Counted from the first letter of the stretch, positions 26,182-34,456 are shown. The stretch: 47,466 bases of DNA from SVTX01 sp045602385 (GCA_045602385.1 JAZSBL010000003.1:1-47466); one strand, 5' to 3'. A program made the numbers and translations. The notes: generated from the sequence alone by a model not told the origin.

Positions 26182-28515
26182 TCAGTTCTCGTATCCGATA
26201 ACTGTCTGGTATACGGTCTGAGCGTATGCTCTTACTATAAAGTCATTGGGGTGGTTGATGTTATTTCCTGTGCAATCACGGAAACGCTTAACATCGTTAA
26301 TATACATACTCATAGTAGTCATAGGCGCAACCGCGCAGTTTGTTCCCTTGTTGTTATATTTTGTAACAAGAGATGCGTAAGCTGCCTCATATTCTCTCTG
26401 TGTACTGTTAGCACACCAAGAGCCCGTAGTCTTTGGTACTGAATCGGGGTTAGGCTCCATGGTGGAAACAAGAAGTATATCGGTATTAGCAGCCTTAGCA
26501 ATGAACTTGTCAACAATTCGGCCTACATAGCCTGCATGTACAGATCCTGAAGTGCCTACGTCATTCATACCAAACGCTATTACAGCGAGGTCACAGCCGT
26601 ACTCTGCAAGAAATTCATCATTTCTACTAGAGAAGCTATTGATTCCCACAACCGAAGTATCTCCACCCTGTGAGGTATTGATATATCTGATAGTTCCATT
26701 TGTACCGTAAACATCATCAGAGCGAGTTGCATTAGTATAATCGAGTGAAACATACTCAACTGTGTATCTATACTGCTTTGCCAAGTATTGACAGAACATT
26801 CTCGACCAGCTGGGAGTATAAGGTGCTTTGTTTGCAATTCCGGAAGCATTCATGCCAACTGTAATGGAATCTCCGTAGAAGAAGATCGTAACATCTTCAC
26901 CATTCTCAAGCTTATTGATCAATCCCTCGTACTGAGTAGATGCGTAAGACTCGGGAACATCTCCGCCCCATTCGTCTGAATGAGTATAGGTAACAGCAAC
27001 CTGCCACTTTCTCGTTCCGTTATCACCGAACATTGTAAGAGTGGGCACGCCGTTAACATCAACATATATCTTAGTACTGCTGGCTGTGCTTTCAGGATAA
27101 TATGTGGAGAGCGGACATACCGGGATACTTGTTCCCGGAAGAAGCACGAGCTTTCCGTCCTCAAGCTTATAGTCCTTACCTTCCTCATAAATGGTCGTAA
27201 GGTCATATGAACGAACCGCTACTATTTCGTCCGCACTATAAAGCAATGGCGCGCTTGTCTCACCCTCAAGGAACATTACTGTCTCGTTATGAACAATATT
27301 TGTATCCCAAATGGGCTTCATATAAGCGTCAAGATTAAATGTGCTGAGCGATTCTACATCAGGCGTAGAGAAATCTCCACCGATAGTGGGGCCTGACCAG
27401 TCCTCGTCCTCGTTGTACTCTGTCAATCCACATACCGTGCATCGTCCGTTTTCCATATTGTGATCAAGAGACTCGATCACTGCAAAGCAGTTAGAGCAGC
27501 ATACCTTTGTACAATATACGCCACCAATGATTGTCTTGTGTGTCTGAGTTGCATGCGCACAGCCATCAACCGTAACGTTCATTGCCTGAACGTAGAACTG
27601 ATACATAGACTTTGCGAGGTTATGCTGAGCCTCTGTATATTTTTCTTCAAATGCGATCTGGTTAAGATATTCAAGCATTGTTTTTGTCACGCTTGCGCTA
27701 TCGCTACCTGCGCTTACAGTTACTGTATATTCTTTATTGAATACCGCAACACCGAGATTGGAGATGCTAACGCTATATACACCGTTACCCTCCGACTTGG
27801 GTGTGATGGCTACGGGAGTCCCCGTGCTCTTTTGCACAGTTGCTGTAGGTCTTTCAGTTCCTGTATATGTGAAGAAGAACTTAATCGATGTATTACCGGG
27901 CTCCAGATATACCTCGTATCCGGAAACAGATATTTCATTGCCGTTGGAAACGGAGCCTTCGCCCTCAAAAAAGGATGAAAGACCGTTTACGGGGTTGGTT
28001 CCCTCGGCGTAAATTCCCTTGTTGATATTGACAGAATTAGCTCCCTCGTTGAAAAGAACGCCTGCCATTGCACCCCAGTTCAAAAGTCCGCGCATAGCGG
28101 CATGATAGGACTCGAATGACGAATTGTTCAATACTGCGAGTGCGTATTCACGTATGGAATATACCTTTTCTCCGCTCACATTGCCGGCAGCATCTACGGC
28201 ATACACATTAACTGCATCTGCCATCTGATCGGGAGAAAGCGGTACGGTTACCACATATTCACCCTTCTCGTTGGTAGACAGGTCAGCCGCAGAGATCTCA
28301 GTAATTTCTCCTGCGACCTCAACTACTACCTTTTCGGCATCGCCAAGAGTGCTGTAATTAAAATTCATTTTAACGCTTCCGCCGGCTGCCACGCTGACAG
28401 ATGACATCACTGCGCCATTTACATCGTTGGAAATTGCTGAAACAGCAGGAACAGCACTTGTTGCAAGCATGGTTATGCAAAGCACAACAAGCATGATCTT
28501 CCAAATTTTTTTCAT
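26182..28515 (-). CDS. Secreted SGNH/GDSL hydrolase, multidomain
   Basis: Exported esterase or acetylhydrolase-like protein of 777 aa. Starting at 28515 (GGAG upstream) it has a clean signal peptide ending near VSA (residues 1-27), beta-rich N-terminal domains (to about 330), a Cys-rich ribbon (CAHATQTH ... CCSNC ... CTVCG, about 335-385), and a C-terminal SGNH domain. The catalytic blocks are YGDSITVG (near 547), AFGMNDVG and NHPND (near 757). Its likely substrate is an acylated carbohydrate at the cell surface. The element is inserted just upstream of its promoter. Confidence 0.88.
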   Translation of the reverse strand: MKKIWKIMLVVLCITMLATSAVPAVSAISNDVNGAVMSSVSVAAGGSVKMNFNYSTLGDAEKVVVEVAGEITEISAADLSTNEKGEYVVTVPLSPDQMADAVNVYAVDAAGNVSGEKVYSIREYALAVLNNSSFESYHAAMRGLLNWGAMAGVLFNEGANSVNINKGIYAEGTNPVNGLSSFFEGEGSVSNGNEISVSGYEVYLEPGNTSIKFFFTYTGTERPTATVQKSTGTPVAITPKSEGNGVYSVSISNLGVAVFNKEYTVTVSAGSDSASVTKTMLEYLNQIAFEEKYTEAQHNLAKSMYQFYVQAMNVTVDGCAHATQTHKTIIGGVYCTKVCCSNCFAVIESLDHNMENGRCTVCGLTEYNEDEDWSGPTIGGDFSTPDVESLSTFNLDAYMKPIWDTNIVHNETVMFLEGETSAPLLYSADEIVAVRSYDLTTIYEEGKDYKLEDGKLVLLPGTSIPVCPLSTYYPESTASSTKIYVDVNGVPTLTMFGDNGTRKWQVAVTYTHSDEWGGDVPESYASTQYEGLINKLENGEDVTIFFYGDSITVGMNASGIANKAPYTPSWSRMFCQYLAKQYRYTVEYVSLDYTNATRSDDVYGTNGTIRYINTSQGGDTSVVGINSFSSRNDEFLAEYGCDLAVIAFGMNDVGTSGSVHAGYVGRIVDKFIAKAANTDILLVSTMEPNPDSVPKTTGSWCANSTQREYEAAYASLVTKYNNKGTNCAVAPMTTMSMYINDVKRFRDCTGNNINHPNDFIVRAYAQTVYQTVIGYEN

Positions 28516-28610
28516 AGATTCTCCTATCCCGCCTTGTGTGGCGTACATTTAAAAAATGCTTGAATAATCTCGCGCGACATGTAGATTTTTCATGTTTTGC
28601 GACACTCTGT

Positions 28611-28640
28611 TTATTATATCATGAAATTGGCAATAAAGCA
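28611..28640 (-). promoter_or_regulatory. Promoter of the secreted SGNH gene
   Basis: Minus strand: TTGCTT, 17 bp, TATAAT, with the extended -10 TGATATAAT. It lies outside the left end of the element, so insertion left it intact. Confidence 0.75.
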
Positions 28641-28653
28641 ATACGTAATGACT

Positions 28654-28669
28654 ATTTATTATATCAAAT
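28654..28669. repeat. Left direct repeat, putative attL
   Basis: ATTTATTATATCAAAT is identical to 42156-42171. With the next four bases (CTTG here, ATTG on the right) the match is 19 of 20. It marks the probable left boundary of the element. Confidence 0.7.
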
Positions 28670-28917
28670 CTTGATGTACAATTCTATTGATAATACTTTT
28701 CGAGCGATTTTTCGCATTTTGGCCGCGCGAGCGCGGTCAAAAAAAGCGAAAAAATCGTTTGAGGGGACGAGGTTGTAATACGTCCCCTGCATAATTCGGT
28801 TTTTTTTCGTATTTTTCCTTGTATTTGTTACCTTTTTGTCTCAAAAAGGTGTTTGGGCAAATCGCGATTTCCCCAAACAGCTTTTATGAAATATTTTTCT
28901 AAAGGAGATTGTCTTTT
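28670..28917. repeat. Hairpin-rich left end upstream of rep
   Basis: Four inverted repeats lie in about 180 nt: a long hairpin at 28705-28757 (inner stem CCGCGC/GCGCGG, outer CGATTTTTCGC arm), GGGGACG/CGTCCCC at 28763-28787, ACCTTTTTG/CAAAAAGGT at 28830-28850, and GTTTGGG/CCCAAAC enclosing a 12-bp palindrome at 28851-28878. No open frame is credible. The site fits a rep operator or a replication origin. Confidence 0.65.
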
Positions 28918-30531
28918 ATGATCCCAAAAGAAATAAAAGCGTCTCCAATTTTCGGGGAGTTTTCCCCGGAAGAACAGGACCGTTATTTTGATTTAAGCAG
29001 AGAGAAGGTGTGCGCGCATGTAGATACGTTATATTACACGGTTTCCATATTCAATGACGGCAACGATTGCCCGGAGGGAGTGGCTGAGCTTTTAGAGTCT
29101 CTTCACAACTTGAAGATCAAAAAGGCTTTGTACCCTTCTTCTGACTGTGAGTTTTACGGCTTGAGTATGCAAACGACAAGATTTGTTCACTATGAATATT
29201 GCTTGAGGCGCGAGGAAGAGTTTGATATATTCGTTTCCTCGATCCTCCCGAACCCACACACGCCACGTATAGTGGTGCAGCTACGTTCCCGGCTTCTGGT
29301 GCAAGCCGGCGCATGTCAGGCGATCTGTAAATCCTTCGCGTTCGTTGAGAATATCCTCCAGGCTTACGGACTCGATGTGTCTGAGATCAAGGAAAACCGT
29401 ATTGACTACGCTTTCCACACGAACCTTGTTCAAAACCCTTACAAATTCTTTAGCGACGGAATGCTCCTCAAAAAGCTAAAAAGTAAGCTTCGTATATATC
29501 ACAAGGTCGGCGAGATCGGTAAGTCGATCGATATTGATTACATATCATTCGGTCACCGCGCAAGCAACGATATATTCGTACGTATATACAATAAGTCACG
29601 TGAGGTCGTTGAGAAAAACTATAAAGCGTTCTTTATCGATAAATGGTACAAGGACAAGCTTATCAACTCTTACGATCACTACGTATATACAAAGGCGTAT
29701 CAAATGAAAAGTTACGTTACCGGGGTGCTGGTCGCTCGTATAGACTGGTATCTTGAGCACGGAAAAAACGACAGTATCAAGGACGAGCTCAGGGCCATTC
29801 GTAACAGCTGCTACGTAAGATCCGATAACGTTGATATGCTCCGGGAGAAGGTTGATAAATACCTTCCGAAGGTGACTCTGATCATGAATGTTGAATATCA
29901 GACTAAGAGAAAGTTTTACAGCTCCATGAATGAATGGATAGAGCTCCATCAAAAGGCGTATCTCAAGGACGGTGTTTTTATGGGTTTCTATGAAAAGGGC
30001 GCCCTGCCGCTTTTTCGTTTGTTTTCGATCATAGCGAATCGCTCTGAGATCTGCAACTACCTTACCGGCACTTCGCTGTGCTTTGTGGATAAAAAAGGCA
30101 CAAAGGACGAGAAGCTTATGTATTGGTGGCGCAGAATCCACGAGTGCTACATAGAGGAATACGAAAAACGGATTATTGACCTGTGGCGCTCACATGAGCA
30201 TCATGCTGATATGGAAAAGACAAAGCGCCGAGTATGCGGCACCGTGGCTTCTATATCGATCTTAAGAAATAACGGTCTTAAGAACAGTACGTTCCTGGAA
30301 GACGTTTCAGACGTGCTTTGCACGTTGAATGATAACAATTTCTATGGTTTTGCGCCTGATCCCTCCACGGGAGAGATCCCGATCATAGATCCACCATTTT
30401 ATCAAGACTTGAAAGTCCGTAAAGAACGGCAATACCGCACGTTGACAAAAGAAATACGAAGAATCAACAAAGAAGAATTTAAAAAACAAGAAGAAAATCA
30501 ATCAAAAAAAGAAAGTGAGAAAGAAACATGA
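28918..30531 (+). CDS. Rep_trans-like replication initiation protein
   Basis: Probable rolling-circle initiator that nicks the origin of the circular form. From the ATG at 28918 (AAAGGAG 10 nt upstream) it is 537 aa. The core blocks match the replication-initiation-factor family (Rep_trans): NRIDYAF near residue 160, FGHRASNDIFVRIYNKSRE ending near 229, and VARIDWYL near 272. The C-terminal third is Lys/Glu-rich and not recognisable. It is larger than many inovirus initiators. The gene overlaps the next by 4 nt. Confidence 0.78.
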   Translation: MIPKEIKASPIFGEFSPEEQDRYFDLSREKVCAHVDTLYYTVSIFNDGNDCPEGVAELLESLHNLKIKKALYPSSDCEFYGLSMQTTRFVHYEYCLRREEEFDIFVSSILPNPHTPRIVVQLRSRLLVQAGACQAICKSFAFVENILQAYGLDVSEIKENRIDYAFHTNLVQNPYKFFSDGMLLKKLKSKLRIYHKVGEIGKSIDIDYISFGHRASNDIFVRIYNKSREVVEKNYKAFFIDKWYKDKLINSYDHYVYTKAYQMKSYVTGVLVARIDWYLEHGKNDSIKDELRAIRNSCYVRSDNVDMLREKVDKYLPKVTLIMNVEYQTKRKFYSSMNEWIELHQKAYLKDGVFMGFYEKGALPLFRLFSIIANRSEICNYLTGTSLCFVDKKGTKDEKLMYWWRRIHECYIEEYEKRIIDLWRSHEHHADMEKTKRRVCGTVASISILRNNGLKNSTFLEDVSDVLCTLNDNNFYGFAPDPSTGEIPIIDPPFYQDLKVRKERQYRTLTKEIRRINKEEFKKQEENQSKKESEKET

Positions 30532-30752
30532 ACAAAAAGAAGTATCTTATAATCGCAAGAAAGAAAACAAAGTACGGTCTTATTCTTTATGCAACCGAAA
30601 TTAAAGAGGGCTTTGATTCCGCCAACGTCGATCTTGACGACGTTTACATCCAGACTTTCTATTACAAGGGCGCTAATGATATCAAATCAGGTGAACTGCG
30701 CGAATTCTCAACTATCAAAGACGAAAAGGGCTACGTTTACTGCTTTGAATAA
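30528..30752 (+). CDS. Small phage protein, possible ssDNA-binding protein
   Basis: A 74-aa protein starting MNKKKYLIIARKK, translationally coupled to rep by an ATGA overlap. I do not recognise a family. Its size, basic start, strand-rich look and position directly after rep match the slot of ssDNA-binding protein pV in Ff-type phages. That role is inference only. Confidence 0.7.
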   Translation: MNKKKYLIIARKKTKYGLILYATEIKEGFDSANVDLDDVYIQTFYYKGANDIKSGELREFSTIKDEKGYVYCFE

Positions 30753-30933
30753 TTCAAACATTGAAAACATTCCAAATAACACTTCTGACGTTATATGGCT
30801 CAGATGCCCGATTTGCAATAAGAAGCTTGCGCTGATCTCTGCTGCAGACGTGAGCATAAACTATCTTCAGCAGAAATGCTTTCGCTGTAAAAATGAGGTT
30901 GTTTACAGTAAAGGCAAAATATTTATAAAGTGA
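30745..30933 (+). CDS. Small zinc-ribbon protein, Com-like
   Basis: About 62 aa. Two Cys pairs (CPICNKK ... CFRCKN) form a zinc ribbon resembling the Com translational regulators of Mu-like phages. No ATG precedes the conserved part. A TTG at 30745 overlaps the previous stop by 8 nt and is the best start available, but its Shine-Dalgarno sequence is distant. Coupled re-initiation is likely. Confidence 0.6.
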   Translation: MNNSNIENIPNNTSDVIWLRCPICNKKLALISAADVSINYLQQKCFRCKNEVVYSKGKIFIK

Positions 30934-30938
30934 ACCAA

Positions 30939-30977
30939 GGCAGAGTGTTCCATAGGAATGCTCTGCCTATATTTTTC
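30939..30977 (+). terminator. Hairpin terminator between replication and structural modules
   Basis: A 13-bp stem with two G-U pairs (30939-30951 with 30955-30967) and a 3-nt loop is followed by TATATTTTTC. It lies 5 nt after the zinc-ribbon stop and could lower or separate expression of the downstream genes. Confidence 0.8.
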
Positions 30978-30997
30978 AAAAAGTGAGGTAAACCACT

Positions 30998-31123
30998 ATG
31001 GCATTTTTCAAACGTAAAACACGTACCCGGCGCGGCAGAGGTCGCTATCGCGGCTACTCCGCATCGCGCAGAAGAAGAACCGGGAGAAGAAGCTCCCGAA
31101 AATATTACAAGAGAGGTTATTAA
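30998..31123 (+). CDS. Arginine-rich 41-aa basic protein
   Basis: A 41-residue protein with about 14 Arg and 4 Lys plus five Tyr, starting MAFFKRKTRTRRGRGRYRGY. GTGAGGT lies about 9 nt upstream of the ATG, and the stop is 3 nt before the next gene. It has no membrane segment. The composition is protamine-like and recalls the J DNA-packaging protein of microviruses, so nucleic-acid binding is the natural guess. No family could be assigned. Confidence 0.75.
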   Translation: MAFFKRKTRTRRGRGRYRGYSASRRRRTGRRSSRKYYKRGY

Positions 31124-31126
31124 ACT

Positions 31127-31966
31127 ATGATCAAATTTATACGCAACATCCCCTGGAAAGAAGTGGGAATCATTATTCTCCTGGCCGCGCTTGCGCTCGG
31201 CGCAATCGTCGGCATCGGCGCAGCTCTGACCAATAAGACAAAGACGGTATCAGACTTTGTCTTCGCGAAGGGCGAGCTTGATGGTGACGGTCACTACGTA
31301 GAATCAGTCAGATCTATCTGCACCAAGGAGCTTATCGAGTGCCAGGGCCTCAAGATCGAGCCTGATTTTGATGCAACAGGCACGTATCAGGTATTCTATT
31401 ATGGCTCTGATAAGCAGTTCATCGGTGCAACCGAGAAATTCGTAACAGCAGAAACGCCCATATATGAAAAGGGCAACACCTTTGCGATGGCAAAGTACTG
31501 CCGTATCGTTATTACTCCCGACGTTCCCAAGGACGAGTACGGTTTCGTTGAGGAAGACTACAAGATCAATTTCTACGAAATAACCGGCATTGCTGGTAAG
31601 TTTAATATAACTGTAAATAAGAAGCAAAATTTTGTTGATCCTAGCACGGTAGATTTGATCGAAAAAAATGATGCCGAGCTCGGCGTCGGCTATTCCGTTG
31701 GAGATGACAATAAGCTTGTCCCTGAAACAAAACCAGCAGGCATGACTGTAATTGTTGATGTATCTTTTATGGAAGAGCTAACATTCAAATTTGGTAGTGC
31801 TGATGCGGTCGTAAATCACTTTATAGATGCAGGCGGCAATGTTCTTTCTAGTGTGTTAGTTTTTGAGGGAGATACTGATAGAGTTGTTGCTGTTCCCGAC
31901 GGTGCAGTTTATTTATACTGCTTTATGGCTCAGGATAATCCTTATTCTGTTTTTCAAACTAAGTAA
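31127..31966 (+). CDS. N-terminally membrane-anchored putative virion protein
   Basis: A 279-aa protein with a basic start (MIKFIRNIPWK), one membrane helix (about 13-34) and two beta-rich exported units (about 40-155 and 175-279). Both units contain an F-x-GA or AGGNV stretch and a closing AxYCRIVI/AVYLYCFM strand, the pattern of jelly-roll or galactose-binding-like domains. Base composition changes near 31610: GC-rich before, AT-rich after. A minor coat or receptor-contact role is inferred from topology and position. Confidence 0.72.
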   Translation: MIKFIRNIPWKEVGIIILLAALALGAIVGIGAALTNKTKTVSDFVFAKGELDGDGHYVESVRSICTKELIECQGLKIEPDFDATGTYQVFYYGSDKQFIGATEKFVTAETPIYEKGNTFAMAKYCRIVITPDVPKDEYGFVEEDYKINFYEITGIAGKFNITVNKKQNFVDPSTVDLIEKNDAELGVGYSVGDDNKLVPETKPAGMTVIVDVSFMEELTFKFGSADAVVNHFIDAGGNVLSSVLVFEGDTDRVVAVPDGAVYLYCFMAQDNPYSVFQTK

Positions 31967-31967
31967 C

Positions 31968-31996
31968 TTGACATTCTTAATTTGAAGTGTTATAAT
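31968..31996 (+). promoter_or_regulatory. Consensus promoter of the phage SGNH lipoprotein gene
   Basis: TTGACA (31968-31973), 17 bp, TATAAT (31991-31996), right after the stop of the preceding structural gene. The transcript would start near 32003, about 24 nt before the ATG. Confidence 0.88.
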
Positions 31997-32026
31997 AAGC
32001 TAATTTCTATTTTAGGAGTTGGGTTT

Positions 32027-32812
32027 ATGAAGAAAAACATTTTCAATTTTTTGAATGCTATTATAATTATCTTAATTGTTCTGCTTGTTTTTGCTGCATG
32101 TAGTAAATTGTTTGTTTCATCGAAAGATTCTGTTTTTGAGAGTGAATCTGTTATTCAATCAATTATTGATACCGAAAATTCATCTGAAGAATCTTTGCAA
32201 GAAGAATCTGATTCTTCGAACGAAGAAGTGGATTTTACGACGTTAAAGATGGTTGCTATCGGAGATAGCATACTTTCCGGCGCGGGTATTGATTATCCTG
32301 TAACCGTAGCGTTAAAGGATATACTTGGGTTAGCATCGTGTGAGAACTATGGTGTTCCGGGTAGCGCTTTGTCTGACGTGTCCGGTCTTAATCCATATAT
32401 CTATCGTTACGAAAGTATGCCCGATGATGCTGACATTGTTTTGGTTCAGTGTTCCGGAAATGATATTGGTAAAAATCCGGTTGGAAATATCAATGATACC
32501 GACCCTAAAACTTTTTGGGGAGCTTTAAAGATTTTAGGAAACGGCCTTCGAGAAAAATATCCTGATGCATTTATATTCTTTCAGCCTGGTTTTTATCGTC
32601 ATTCTGATTATACCGAAGTCGCAACACCTTATATGGAAGCGATGAAAGAATATTGTAGAATTTACGGATTTGCTTATTTTGATACTTTTACCGAAGAATT
32701 TCCTTATGATTATAAGGTGAATACTGTTGATTGGGTACATTTAAATCAAGATTACACTGACAACGTATATGCTCCATATTTAGCAGAATTTATAAGAACG
32801 AATTATAAATAA
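32027..32812 (+). CDS. SGNH-hydrolase lipoprotein (probable moron)
   Basis: A 261-aa lipoprotein. After a hydrophobic signal sequence the lipobox VFAAC puts the lipidated Cys at residue 25. A Ser/Glu-rich linker (about 30-68) follows, then a single SGNH esterase domain with AIGDSIL (Ser 81), CSGNDIG and DWVHLN (Asp and His near 235-238). It would sit on the outer face of the membrane and deacylate a surface glycan or lipid. AGGAG precedes the ATG at 32027. It is AT-rich and has its own promoter and terminator. Confidence 0.88.
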   Translation: MKKNIFNFLNAIIIILIVLLVFAACSKLFVSSKDSVFESESVIQSIIDTENSSEESLQEESDSSNEEVDFTTLKMVAIGDSILSGAGIDYPVTVALKDILGLASCENYGVPGSALSDVSGLNPYIYRYESMPDDADIVLVQCSGNDIGKNPVGNINDTDPKTFWGALKILGNGLREKYPDAFIFFQPGFYRHSDYTEVATPYMEAMKEYCRIYGFAYFDTFTEEFPYDYKVNTVDWVHLNQDYTDNVYAPYLAEFIRTNYK

Positions 32813-32830
32813 CTTAAGTTTTTTTATGAG

Positions 32831-32862
32831 AAAAGCAGAAAATTTTTCTGCTTTTCTTTTTT
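32831..32862 (+). terminator. Terminator of the SGNH lipoprotein gene
   Basis: An 11-bp perfect stem (AAAAGCAGAAA/TTTCTGCTTTT) with an ATT loop, followed by CTTTTTT. Confidence 0.9.
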
Positions 32863-32875
32863 GTTTCGAGGTATT

Positions 32876-34330
32876 ATGAAAACTAAAAATAAGATATTTA
32901 TATTTTTTCTAATTTTCATCTTGATCTCTCAGTCGGTGTGTTTACTGTTTGCGCTTCCGGCAAGTGCCGGTGGGCATACCTCTCCTCTGGAAGATCTTGA
33001 AAAGGATGGTTCGTTTAATGCTGCGGATTATCCGGCAATTGAGGGCGATTATAGTATACAGGTTATCCACCTTGGTGAGAACGAAGACGGTGAGCTTCTT
33101 GTGTATACGTATCAGCCCGGCAACAACACAAAGCATTTTAAGGCTAAATTTATTAGCCTTTCATTCGATGACACGGTAAGTACTGACATTCAATACAGCT
33201 TGTATCCCTTGACTTGGGTCGGTAATGACGGAGTGTTTGATAAATATATAGTCAACAACGTTACTGTTTCGAGTGAAGCTTATCGTTATTACAATATCGG
33301 CGCAATTTATCGTCCGTATGATAGCTCTATAGATACAAGCTCTGAGGCAGTTGACACTGTTCAATGTGTTGGCTACGGCCAAGCTCAGGCTTGGTGCGCA
33401 TATTATTACAATAACGTATTGATATATGAGCGCGAGGATATGGACTATGTTGATATCAATATCAAGGCAACTGGCACGATTCGTTATACTGAGGGTTGGA
33501 AACTCTATGATGATAAATGCGATAGCCATTATGTAGCTTTTTCCGTCGATAATTTCGACGTTGAGAAGATCTATGATGCTGATATCAGTTATACTGTAAC
33601 GGAATATTTTTACACGTTGGATCTTCAAACAGGTGAAGATCACACTACTGTACTTAATGTTAACCATGTTCCCTCAATTAAACTTACCGATAAAGAAGTG
33701 GGTTCTAATGATGGTGATGGTTTGTTCGGAAAGAAGTATCAATGGTATCGTATTACTGACGTTAGCACTTTTGTTAAACAAGTGGAAGATGATTCAAATG
33801 ATAGATTCTCCGATGAAGAACGAACAGCTCTTAGTCAGTGTCAATTTGTTTTCCGTTTTTTGGAAACCGATTATTCTGGTACTCTTACTGAATCTGCTTC
33901 CACTGCTCGTTATTCAACTGTTTCTGATATAGGTATTCTTCGTTTGCACTTCCTCTCTAAAGGGCGAACGTACAATCTCGGTTGTGTTAGTGATCTTGTA
34001 GGCACGGATAGCACTCCGGAGCTTGTTGTTGATAGTTTTGATGATTTACTCAACACTATTGAGGAACGTGACTGGTGGCAAAAGCTGATGATGGTGCTCA
34101 TGCTCATCCTCCTGCTTTGGGCTCTGTCGTTCCTCTCCGGCCCTCTTGGACTCGTCTTCAAGTTTATCTGGAAGTGTATTAAGGCGATCTTCAAGGTCCT
34201 CGTCTGGCTCATAAGCTTGCCCGGAAGGTTTTTGTCCTGGATCCTGGACAAGCTCGGCAAACGAAAACGACGAAAGCCTCAAGGGAACGGCAATAAACGA
34301 AATTCCCGAGGGAACCCTAAAGGAGGGTAA
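32876..34330 (+). CDS. pIII-like secreted, C-terminally anchored virion protein
   Basis: A 484-aa protein with a signal peptide (cleavage after ALPASA, about residue 31), a long beta-rich exported region, and C-terminal hydrophobic segments (about 398-450) ending in a Lys/Arg/Gly-rich tail. This is the topology of the filamentous-phage adsorption protein pIII. There is no recognisable sequence family. The middle is AT-rich, while the terminal 300 nt are GC-rich like the downstream genes. The stop overlaps the Shine-Dalgarno sequence of the next gene. Confidence 0.75.
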   Translation: MKTKNKIFIFFLIFILISQSVCLLFALPASAGGHTSPLEDLEKDGSFNAADYPAIEGDYSIQVIHLGENEDGELLVYTYQPGNNTKHFKAKFISLSFDDTVSTDIQYSLYPLTWVGNDGVFDKYIVNNVTVSSEAYRYYNIGAIYRPYDSSIDTSSEAVDTVQCVGYGQAQAWCAYYYNNVLIYEREDMDYVDINIKATGTIRYTEGWKLYDDKCDSHYVAFSVDNFDVEKIYDADISYTVTEYFYTLDLQTGEDHTTVLNVNHVPSIKLTDKEVGSNDGDGLFGKKYQWYRITDVSTFVKQVEDDSNDRFSDEERTALSQCQFVFRFLETDYSGTLTESASTARYSTVSDIGILRLHFLSKGRTYNLGCVSDLVGTDSTPELVVDSFDDLLNTIEERDWWQKLMMVLMLILLLWALSFLSGPLGLVFKFIWKCIKAIFKVLVWLISLPGRFLSWILDKLGKRKRRKPQGNGNKRNSRGNPKGG

Positions 34331-34333
34331 AAG

Positions 34334-34456
34334 ATGGACATAGGTACACTTCTTCTCACCACCGTTTTTGTCTTTGCGGTGGAGAGAGTTTTAACCTTCT
34401 TGTTCGACTATTTCAAAGGCAAAAGAAAATCTAAACAAAGGAAAAGGATAAAATAA
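34334..34456 (+). CDS. 40-aa membrane protein, major-coat-protein candidate
   Basis: A 40-residue protein: short acidic start (MDIG), one membrane helix (about 4-26), then a strongly basic tail with about ten Lys/Arg. AGGAGG lies 7 nt upstream of the ATG. The stop overlaps the next ATG as TAATG. Charge layout and size fit an inovirus major coat protein without a cleaved leader, or a minor end protein of the pVII/pIX kind. Confidence 0.75.
   Translation: MDIGTLLLTTVFVFAVERVLTFLFDYFKGKRKSKQRKRIK

Noticed and set aside
26182..28515. The host SGNH hydrolase as element cargo
   Set aside because: It lies outside the direct repeats with its own promoter also outside, and its composition matches the host.
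28642..28669. dif-like XerC/XerD site at the left end (the TTATATCAAAT half resembles a XerD arm)
   Set aside because: Only one half resembles a Xer arm, the presumed XerC half differs between the two ends, and the motif is common in the AT-rich spacers here.
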